NCBI GenBank assembly: GCA_017380355.1
Contig: JAFOED010000032.1
Location: forward strand, 1 to 20,343
Source of the DNA: Ruminococcus sp.
GTDB lineage: Bacteria; Bacillota; Clostridia; Oscillospirales; Acutalibacteraceae
Direction: 5' to 3'
Length of the DNA stretch: 20,343 bases
Under the pieces are notes generated by a model. It did not search any database. It was not told where the DNA came from and was given only the letters and a program-made list of their open reading frames with translations. Positions 14,889 to 20,343 of this stretch are shown here, piece by piece (the stretch's first letter is position 1; the number at the start of each line of letters is the position of its first letter). Made by a program: the position numbers and the translations under genes.

Positions 14889-14917
14889 TTGAATTTTTTG
14901 TAGAATTATGGTATACT
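14889..14917 (+). promoter_or_regulatory. recA: recA promoter
   Basis: TTGAAT at 14889-14894, a 17-nt spacer and TATACT at 14912-14917 with TGG extension; the recA ATG is 44 nt further on. Confidence 0.75.
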
Positions 14918-14961
14918 CTCATCGTATTATATAGGGTTCACCCACAAAGGAGATTTATATT

Positions 14962-16059
14962 ATGGCTATTGATAAGAATAAAGCTTTGGAGACCGCTTTA
15001 GGTCAGATTGAAAAACAGTTTGGTAAAGGCGCTGTTATGCGTTTAGGTCAGGACTCTGCACTTAATGTTGGCCACGTTTCGACAGGCTCACTTTCACTCG
15101 ATATCGCTTTGGGTATCGGCGGTTTACCTAGGGGCAGAATTATTGAAATCTATGGACCTGAAAGTTCAGGTAAAACTACACTTTCTCTGCACTGTATTGC
15201 AGAAGGTCAGAAAGACGGCGGAAACGTTGCTTTTATCGACGTTGAACATGCACTTGACCCAGTATATGCACAAGCGTTAGGCGTTGACGTTGACTCACTT
15301 TTAGTTTCACAGCCTGACACAGGTGAGGACGCTCTCGAAATCGCTGAGGCGCTTATCCGCAGTGGTGCTATCGACGTTATCGTTATCGACTCTGTTGCAG
15401 CTCTTGTTCCTAAGGCTGAAATCGAGGGTGAAATGGGTGACTCACACGTTGGTCTTCAGGCACGTCTTATGTCCCAGGCTTTAAGAAAGCTCGCAGGCGC
15501 TATTTCTAAGTCAAACTGCGTTGCTATCTTTATTAACCAGCTTCGAGAGAAAGTTGGCGTTGTATACGGTAACCCTGAGGTTACTCCTGGTGGTAGAGCG
15601 TTAAAGTTCTACTCTTCAGTTCGTATCGACATCAGAAGAGTCGAGACATTAAAGCAGAACGGCGAAATGATCGGCTCACGCACACGTGCAAAGGTTGTTA
15701 AGAATAAAATCGCTCCTCCATTTAAAGAGGCAGAATTTGATATTATGTACGGCAAGGGTATTTCTCGTACCGGCGAGCTTTTAGACCTTGCTGTTAAAGC
15801 TGACGTAGTTCAGAAATCAGGCGCTTGGTTCAACTTCGGTGAAACAAGACTCGGTCAGGGTCGCGACAACGTTAAAGAGTTGCTCGAAAACAACGACGAG
15901 TTAAGAAACGAAATCGAATCACTTCTGTGGGAAAATATCGACAAGTTAAGCCCACGCCCTAAAAAGCCAGCTAAGGCTACTTTAGTTTCAAAGCCTGAAG
16001 CTAAAGCTCCTAGTTCAAAAAGCGCTAAATCAAATATCGACATTTTAGTTGAAGACTGA
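14962..16059 (+). CDS. recA: Recombinase RecA
   Basis: Forms ATP-dependent filaments on single-stranded DNA, carries out strand exchange and triggers LexA autocleavage. The 365-residue product is full length: N-terminal helix DKNKALETALGQIEKQFGKG, Walker A GPESSGKTT (65-73), Walker B-type VIVIDSVAAL (about 139-148), the QARLMSQALRKL stretch after loop L1, and NQLREKVGVVYGNPEVTPGG including loop L2. The C-terminal tail is Lys/Ser-rich and ends in acidic residues, as in many RecA proteins. It has its own promoter with a candidate LexA box and a ribosome site AAAGGAG at about 9 nt. Its stop shares one base with the recX start. Confidence 0.98.
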   Translation: MAIDKNKALETALGQIEKQFGKGAVMRLGQDSALNVGHVSTGSLSLDIALGIGGLPRGRIIEIYGPESSGKTTLSLHCIAEGQKDGGNVAFIDVEHALDPVYAQALGVDVDSLLVSQPDTGEDALEIAEALIRSGAIDVIVIDSVAALVPKAEIEGEMGDSHVGLQARLMSQALRKLAGAISKSNCVAIFINQLREKVGVVYGNPEVTPGGRALKFYSSVRIDIRRVETLKQNGEMIGSRTRAKVVKNKIAPPFKEAEFDIMYGKGISRTGELLDLAVKADVVQKSGAWFNFGETRLGQGRDNVKELLENNDELRNEIESLLWENIDKLSPRPKKPAKATLVSKPEAKAPSSKSAKSNIDILVED

Positions 16060-16679
16060 TGACTGTTACAGCTATTGAGCCGAAGAAAAAAGGGCTTTGT
16101 GCGCTTTATATCGACGGTGAGTTTGCGTTTAAGGTCGACACCGAAACGGTGCTGTCGATGAGAATCGACGTTGGAAATGAAATAAGCGACGAAAAGCTAC
16201 ACGAACTAGTTAAAAACTCGGACACAAAACGAGCAAAAGACAAGGCGATGTGGCTTATCTCGTACCGCGATTACTCAAAACGCGAATTGATAGAAAAAGT
16301 CGCAAAAGACTCAAGTACTGAAGCCGCACAAAAGGCAGTAGAGCGTCTTTTAGAGCTCGGTCTCGTCGACGACGAAAGGTACGCTCGTCGTTACGCTCAC
16401 GACCTTATTTTTATAAAGCGTCTTTCCCCTGTCGGTGCTGTGAGAAAACTCACAGAAAAAGGTATCGACAGAGATTTGGCGCGTGAAGTTGTCGATGAAA
16501 TAGACGTCGACACTAATGATAATATCACTGCCATCATCAGCAAGAAGTACGCAAAGAATCTTTTTGATGAAAAAGGCAGACGCAGATGCGTAAACGGGCT
16601 TTTACGACTCGGTTACAGCTATTCTGACATAAAACACGCTTTGTCGCAGTTTACTGACTGTGATGATATGTATATATAA
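16059..16679 (+). CDS. recX: Regulatory protein RecX
   Basis: RecX binds RecA filaments and modulates or caps them. The 206-residue product shows RecX three-helix repeats: AKDKAMWLISYRDYSKREL (about 65-83), ERLLELGLVDDERYARRYAHD, IKRLSPVGAVRKLTEKGID and a last repeat with RRRCVNGLLRLGYSYSDIKHAL. An N-terminal region of about 60 residues (MTVTAIEPKKKGLCALYIDG) resembles the extended Firmicutes form. The ATG overlaps the recA stop by one base and lacks a strong ribosome site, which would keep RecX far below RecA. It therefore falls under the same SOS-type promoter. Confidence 0.92.
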   Translation: MTVTAIEPKKKGLCALYIDGEFAFKVDTETVLSMRIDVGNEISDEKLHELVKNSDTKRAKDKAMWLISYRDYSKRELIEKVAKDSSTEAAQKAVERLLELGLVDDERYARRYAHDLIFIKRLSPVGAVRKLTEKGIDRDLAREVVDEIDVDTNDNITAIISKKYAKNLFDEKGRRRCVNGLLRLGYSYSDIKHALSQFTDCDDMYI

Positions 16680-16706
16680 AATGCAAATACTTTTTTGGAG
16701 AAAACA

Positions 16707-18038
16707 ATGTCTAATACAGTAGGTTTTGTATCCTTAGGATGCGCAAAAAACAGAGTTGACTGCGAAATGATGATGAGCAAAGTCAGAGAAGGCGGATTCA
16801 AACTTATCGAAGACGCCGCTATGGCTGACGTTGCTGTCATTAACACCTGCGGTTTTATAGAATCCGCAAAACAGGAAAGCATCAACGAAATTCTGGAACT
16901 CTCAAAACTCAAAGAAGAGGGTAAAATCAAAAAAATCGTTGTCACAGGCTGTCTTGCACAGCGATACAACGCTCAGATTAAACAGCTTATTCCTGAAGCA
17001 GACGTTGTGCTCGGACTCGGTGCAAATGGCGACATCTGTGACGCTATAAATAAAGCACTATTCGGCGAAGATATCGAGAGTTTCCCTGATATTCTCAATA
17101 TGCCACTCGACGGAAAGAGAGTGCAGTCAACACAGCCTCACTACGCTTATCTGCGCGTTGCTGACGGATGCGATAACTGCTGTACATACTGCGCGATTCC
17201 TCTTATCAGGGGTAAATTCCGTAGCCGTAAGATGGAAAACATCTTAGAAGAAGCACAGCGACTCGTTAACAACGGCGTTAAGGAGCTTAACGTCATCGCT
17301 CAGGATACCACACGCTACGGCGAGGATATTTACTCAGAGCTTATGCTCCCTACACTCTTGAAAGAATTGTGCAAAATCGAGGGTTTAGAGTGGGTGCGTG
17401 TGCTTTACTGCTACCCTGACCGCATCACAGACGAACTCATAAAGGTTATCAAAGAAGAAGACAAAATCGTTAAATATATCGACCTTCCGCTTCAACACTG
17501 TAACGGCGAGGTGCTTAAAAATATGAATCGCCACGGCGACAAGGAGTCACTCACAGCTCTTATCAATAAGTTGAGAACTGAGATTCCTGACATCACTCTG
17601 CGCACAACTTTAATCGCAGGCTTCCCTGGTGAAACAGAAGAACAGTTTACTGAGCTTTCTCAGTTTGTAAGTGATATGAAATTTGAGCGTCTCGGATGTT
17701 TTGCGTACTCACTCGAAGAGGACACAAAAGCAGCAGTGATGGAATGTCAGGTTGACGAAGACGTAAAGCAGGAGCGTGCTCGTATCATAAACGAACAGCA
17801 GGCTATTATTATGAGTGACAACTGCGAGAGATACATCGGCAAGACTTTAGACGTTCTGGTTGACGGTTATGATCGATATGCTGAGTGCTACTTCGGACGC
17901 TCTGTGCTCGACGCACCTGAAGTTGACCCATGCGTATTCTTCACTATTTCTGACAGAAAGCCTAAAGCTGGCGACATCGTAAAGGTCAACATCACAGATT
18001 ATCTCGACTGCGATTTAGTGGGCGAAATGGAGGCATAA
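16707..18038 (+). CDS. rimO: Ribosomal protein uS12 methylthiotransferase RimO
   Basis: RimO is a radical-SAM enzyme with two iron-sulfur clusters that adds a methylthio group to a conserved aspartate of ribosomal protein S12. The ATG at 16707 follows GGAG at 6 nt and gives 443 residues; a TTG four codons earlier overlaps that site. The N-terminal cluster cysteines are Cys12 (SLGCAKNRVD), Cys48 (NTCGFIESA) and Cys82 (GCLAQRY). The radical-SAM motif is Cys155-Cys159-Cys162 in DGCDNCCTYCAIP. A C-terminal TRAM domain follows (about 375-440). SLGCAKNRVD and IRGKFRSR favour RimO over the related MiaB (tRNA). It lies 27 nt after recX and 1 nt before pgsA. Confidence 0.93.
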   Translation: MSNTVGFVSLGCAKNRVDCEMMMSKVREGGFKLIEDAAMADVAVINTCGFIESAKQESINEILELSKLKEEGKIKKIVVTGCLAQRYNAQIKQLIPEADVVLGLGANGDICDAINKALFGEDIESFPDILNMPLDGKRVQSTQPHYAYLRVADGCDNCCTYCAIPLIRGKFRSRKMENILEEAQRLVNNGVKELNVIAQDTTRYGEDIYSELMLPTLLKELCKIEGLEWVRVLYCYPDRITDELIKVIKEEDKIVKYIDLPLQHCNGEVLKNMNRHGDKESLTALINKLRTEIPDITLRTTLIAGFPGETEEQFTELSQFVSDMKFERLGCFAYSLEEDTKAAVMECQVDEDVKQERARIINEQQAIIMSDNCERYIGKTLDVLVDGYDRYAECYFGRSVLDAPEVDPCVFFTISDRKPKAGDIVKVNITDYLDCDLVGEMEA

Positions 18039-18039
18039 T

Positions 18040-18630
18040 ATGAATTTACCAAATAAGTTAACCGTTATGCGCATCATACTCGTACCATTTATGGTCGCTT
18101 CTATGCTTATCGAGTTCCCGTTTCACTATTTAGTTGCCGGACTTATCTTCGGTGCGGCATCGCTTACCGACTATTTCGACGGAAAAATCGCTCGTGAGCG
18201 TAACCTCATCACAAATTTCGGCAAGTTTGCTGACCCGATTGCGGATAAAATCTTAGTCGTTTCTGCGCTTGTTTGTTTTCTTGCAAAAGGCTTGTGCGAC
18301 CCTATCATCATCCTCATCGTTTTATTCAGAGAATTTGTCGTAACTTCAATCAGACTTTCTGCTGCATCTAACGGCACAGTCGTTGCTGCAAATATGTGGG
18401 GCAAGGTCAAGACAGTAACACAGATGATTGCTATTATCGCTGTGTTCGTATTCCAGGTCGCACTTGAGGTTTACGCTGTTTTCCCTTACATGCCACAGCA
18501 CGCTGTGCAGATGATGGAAAACATCTTCTTTGTTGCTGGTGAAGTGCTGATGTGGATTTCTGTTGTATTCACCGTTATTTCGGGACTTATCTACGTTTTA
18601 GACAACAAAGAAGCAATTGCTGACAAATAA
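18040..18630 (+). CDS. pgsA: CDP-diacylglycerol--glycerol-3-phosphate 3-phosphatidyltransferase
   Basis: Makes phosphatidylglycerol phosphate from CDP-diacylglycerol and glycerol-3-phosphate in the membrane, the committed step to phosphatidylglycerol. The 196-residue product has the start NLPNKLTVMRIILVPF, typical of PgsA, and the complete CDP-alcohol phosphotransferase motif: Asp44, Asp47-Gly48, Ala51-Arg52, Gly61, Asp65 and Asp69. Several hydrophobic helices follow (about 71-95, 120-145, 165-190). GGAGG lies within the last codons of rimO, one base separating the genes, so the pair is coupled. No terminator follows directly; transcription reading on would meet the T-box terminator. Confidence 0.95.
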   Translation: MNLPNKLTVMRIILVPFMVASMLIEFPFHYLVAGLIFGAASLTDYFDGKIARERNLITNFGKFADPIADKILVVSALVCFLAKGLCDPIIILIVLFREFVVTSIRLSAASNGTVVAANMWGKVKTVTQMIAIIAVFVFQVALEVYAVFPYMPQHAVQMMENIFFVAGEVLMWISVVFTVISGLIYVLDNKEAIADK

Positions 18631-18637
18631 TACATAC

Positions 18638-18666
18638 TTGCATTTTTTATAATTAATGTATATAAT
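18638..18666 (+). promoter_or_regulatory. Promoter for the cysE-cysS T-box transcript
   Basis: TTGCAT at 18638-18643, a 17-nt spacer and a perfect TATAAT at 18661-18666, just after the pgsA stop and ahead of the T-box stem I. Confidence 0.75.
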
Positions 18667-18680
18667 ACTACTATATCAAA

Positions 18681-18958
18681 AGGCGTTGAGCAGGAGAAGT
18701 AACCTACCATGCACCACCAGAGAGAGGAACATTTTGCTGTGAGTTCCTTTGGGAAAAGGTTTGTGAAATGCACCTGTGAGCTTGTGAGGGGAATAAAGTA
18801 TCTTCACACGGTAGTCACCGTTATCGACGTTAAAGGGTTAAAGGGCGGAATTGCTACGTATTCCTCCACCGCTTTGCGGTCCTTCCGATTTTGGAGACTT
18901 TAACTGAACTTGGGTGGAACCACGACTGCGTCGTCCCTTTCGGGATGGCGCATTTTTT
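18681..18958 (+). ncRNA. Cysteine-specific T-box leader
   Basis: A cis-acting RNA that reads charging of tRNA-Cys and controls termination before cysE. Stem I: CAGG (18691-18694) pairs with CCTG (18773-18776), enclosing a specifier loop with AGTA (18698-18701) opposite GTGAAATGCA. The specifier is TGC (18769-18771), followed by the expected A. Further hairpins include CGGT/ACCG near 18809 and ACCGC-TTT-GCGGT (18868-18880). The T-box core TGGGTGGAACCACG is at 18911-18924. The variable base of its TGGN bulge is A, matching the U73 discriminator expected in tRNA-Cys. Both genes downstream concern cysteine. This region fills the gap of more than 300 nt between pgsA and cysE. Confidence 0.95.
18927..18958 (+). 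terminator. T-box-controlled terminator
   Basis: TGCGTCGTCCC (18927-18937), loop TTTC, GGGATGGCGCA (18942-18952), then TTTTTT. The 11-bp stem has two G-U pairs. Its 5' side adjoins the T-box core, giving the usual antiterminator/terminator choice. Confidence 0.93.
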
Positions 18959-18988
18959 ATGTCTGCCTTTATAATAAGGAGAATATAT

Positions 18989-19618
18989 ATGTTCAAGACA
19001 CTTATAGCGGACTTAAACTCCGTTATGGAACGCGACCCTGCCGCACGCAGTAAATTCGAAGTTTTCTTCCTTTACTCGGGATACAAGGCGGTCAGAAGTT
19101 ATCGTCGCGCTAACTGGTTTTACAGACACAATATGAAATTTATCGCACGATGGATTTCGCAGCGTGCACGACATAAAACGGGCGTCGAGATTCACCCTGG
19201 CGCAACTATCGGCAAGGGTCTTTTCATCGACCATGGTATGGGCGTTGTTATTGGCGAAACTACCGTCATCGGAGACAACTGTACTCTTTATCAGAACGTC
19301 ACATTAGGCGGTACGGGTAAAGAACACGGAAAGCGTCACCCGACTCTCGGAAACAACGTGTTAGTCGGCTCGGGCGCTAAGGTTTTAGGCCCTTTCAGGG
19401 TTGGTGATAACGCGCGAATCGCTGCTGGTGCAGTCGTACTGACTGAGGTTCCGGACAACGCTACTGCTGTTGGTGTACCTGCCAGAATTGTAAAAATTAA
19501 CGGTCAGAAGCTCGACTATCTCGACCAGATTCACTACTCTGATCCTGTCGCACAGGAGCTGTGTAAAATGCAGATTCAGATTTACGATTTAAAAAGAAAA
19601 CTGGAGGAAAAACAATGA
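18989..19618 (+). CDS. cysE: Serine O-acetyltransferase CysE
   Basis: Acetylates L-serine with acetyl-CoA to O-acetylserine, the carbon precursor of cysteine. The ATG at 18989 follows AAGGAGA at about 6 nt and gives 209 residues, the short Gram-positive form (E. coli CysE has 273). Helical N terminus (1-62), then left-handed beta-helix hexapeptide repeats: TGVEIHPGATIGKGLFIDHG with Glu67 and the catalytic Asp81-His82 pair, GVVIGETTVIG, NVTLGGTGKEHGKRHPTLG (103-121) and AAGAVVLTEVPDNATAVGVP. Upstream in-frame codons run into the terminator stem, so an earlier start is not credible. It overlaps cysS by 4 nt. Control is by the cysteine T-box. Confidence 0.95.
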   Translation: MFKTLIADLNSVMERDPAARSKFEVFFLYSGYKAVRSYRRANWFYRHNMKFIARWISQRARHKTGVEIHPGATIGKGLFIDHGMGVVIGETTVIGDNCTLYQNVTLGGTGKEHGKRHPTLGNNVLVGSGAKVLGPFRVGDNARIAAGAVVLTEVPDNATAVGVPARIVKINGQKLDYLDQIHYSDPVAQELCKMQIQIYDLKRKLEEKQ

Positions 19619-20343
19619 TTCTCTACAACACATTAGGAAACGAAAAACAGGAATTCATCCCTTTTGAGGACAAAAAAGTCCGTATGTACACTTGTGGTCC
19701 TACTGTATACCACTACGCTCACATCGGCAACCTGCGCACATACATTATGGAGGACGTGCTCGAAAAATATCTTCGTTACTCAGGCTACGACGTAACCAGA
19801 GTTATGAACATCACAGACGTCGGACACTTAAGCTCTGACGCTGACACAGGCGAGGACAAAATGCTCAAGGGCGCAAAGCGTGAGAAGAAAACTGTTCTCG
19901 AAATCGCGAAATTCTACACAGACGCGTTCTTCGCTGACTGTGAAAAGCTCAACATCAAAACTCCTGACGTTGTTGAGCCTGCTACAAACTGCATCGAAGA
20001 GTTCATCGATATGGTATCAGTTCTGCTCGAAAAGGACTACGCATACATCAGCGGTGGTAACGTATATTTTGACACTTCAAAGCTCGACAAATACTACGTT
20101 TTCGGCAACCAGAAAGAAGAAGACCTCGAGGTTGGCGTACGCGACGACGTAGAAGAAGATTTAGCTAAGAAAAACAAAACTGACTTCGTTTTATGGTTCA
20201 CAAAGTCTAAATTTGACGACCAGGAACTTAAGTGGGATTCACCATGGGGCATCGGATACCCAGGAGTGCACATCGAGTGTAGCTCGATTTCTATTAAACA
20301 CTTGGGCGAGTACTGCGACATTCACTGCGGTGGTGTTGACAAC
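19615..20343 (+). CDS. cysS: Cysteinyl-tRNA synthetase, 3' end cut off by the window edge
   Basis: Charges tRNA-Cys with cysteine. The visible 243 residues of a family of roughly 460-500 begin MILYNTLGNEKQEF, with GGAGG upstream and an ATGA overlap with cysE. Class I signature: TCGPTVYHYAHIGNLR, with zinc-ligand Cys27 and HIGN at 36-39. PWGIGYPGVHIECSSIS carries the next zinc cysteine. The frame is open to the last base. It belongs to a diverged CysS branch: MNITDVGHLSSDADTGEDKM replaces the usual NITDIDDKI, and CDIHCGGVDN replaces DIHGGGxDL. The KMSKS loop and anticodon-binding domain are outside the window. Confidence 0.95.
   Translation, partial: MILYNTLGNEKQEFIPFEDKKVRMYTCGPTVYHYAHIGNLRTYIMEDVLEKYLRYSGYDVTRVMNITDVGHLSSDADTGEDKMLKGAKREKKTVLEIAKFYTDAFFADCEKLNIKTPDVVEPATNCIEEFIDMVSVLLEKDYAYISGGNVYFDTSKLDKYYVFGNQKEEDLEVGVRDDVEEDLAKKNKTDFVLWFTKSKFDDQELKWDSPWGIGYPGVHIECSSISIKHLGEYCDIHCGGVDN

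Noticed and set aside
18709..18903. 64-codon open frame after pgsA
   Set aside because: It lies wholly inside the T-box leader, whose structure explains the sequence.
1..20343. Possible mobile element, CRISPR array, prophage or defence island
   Set aside because: No transposase, integrase, terminal repeats, regularly spaced repeats or phage genes were seen; almost every gene is a known housekeeping family.

Overview
The window is ordinary chromosome from a low-to-moderate-GC Gram-positive bacterium. The best fit is the Clostridia, probably near the Ruminococcaceae/Oscillospiraceae; this is inferred from gene content, not from a database search. The pointers are a cysteine T-box ahead of cysE-cysS, a YqhQ-type DUF1385 protein, WalJ/YycJ next to RlmH, a TrmK-Nif3 pair, RecX behind RecA, an RqcH-type NFACT protein, purine-rich Shine-Dalgarno sites and TTG starts. 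I see no tRNA, rRNA, CRISPR array, insertion sequence, prophage gene or defence cassette.

Left block (1-5517, minus strand). Reading leftward: comM-like AAA+ ATPase, murA, walJ, rlmH, then rqcH, which runs off the left edge. comM and murA each have their own promoter. A terminator-like hairpin follows comM and another follows murA, while walJ-rlmH-rqcH are tightly packed. Themes are DNA processing, peptidoglycan precursor synthesis, 23S rRNA modification and rescue of stalled 50S subunits.

Divergent centre (5518-5732). This AT-rich region separates comM from a sigma-H-like sigma factor gene that starts at TTG. It holds promoters in both directions, a 10-bp-period direct repeat at the comM promoter and a 9-bp inverted repeat.

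Right block (5733-20343, plus strand). First come the sigma factor, a structured intergenic element and a small double zinc-ribbon protein ending in a strong terminator. Next is DUF1858-trmK-nif3, with overlapping genes and a terminator. From a strong promoter at 8619-8647 comes trmB, an FG-GAP-like lipoprotein, an OmpR-type response regulator, its histidine kinase, DUF1385 and prmC, with no terminator visible between them. recA has its own promoter and a candidate LexA box and is followed by recX, rimO and pgsA. Finally a T-box leader with UGC specifier controls cysE and cysS; cysS is cut by the right edge.

Most of the window is housekeeping: translation and RNA modification (rlmH, rqcH, trmK, trmB, prmC, rimO, cysS), recombination (comM, recA, recX) and envelope (murA, pgsA). 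I found no convincing new multi-gene system. The items most worth a second look are the lipoprotein plus two-component trio, the comM/sigma intergenic region, the hairpin before the zinc-ribbon gene, the inverted repeat over the trmB promoter and the long murA leader.
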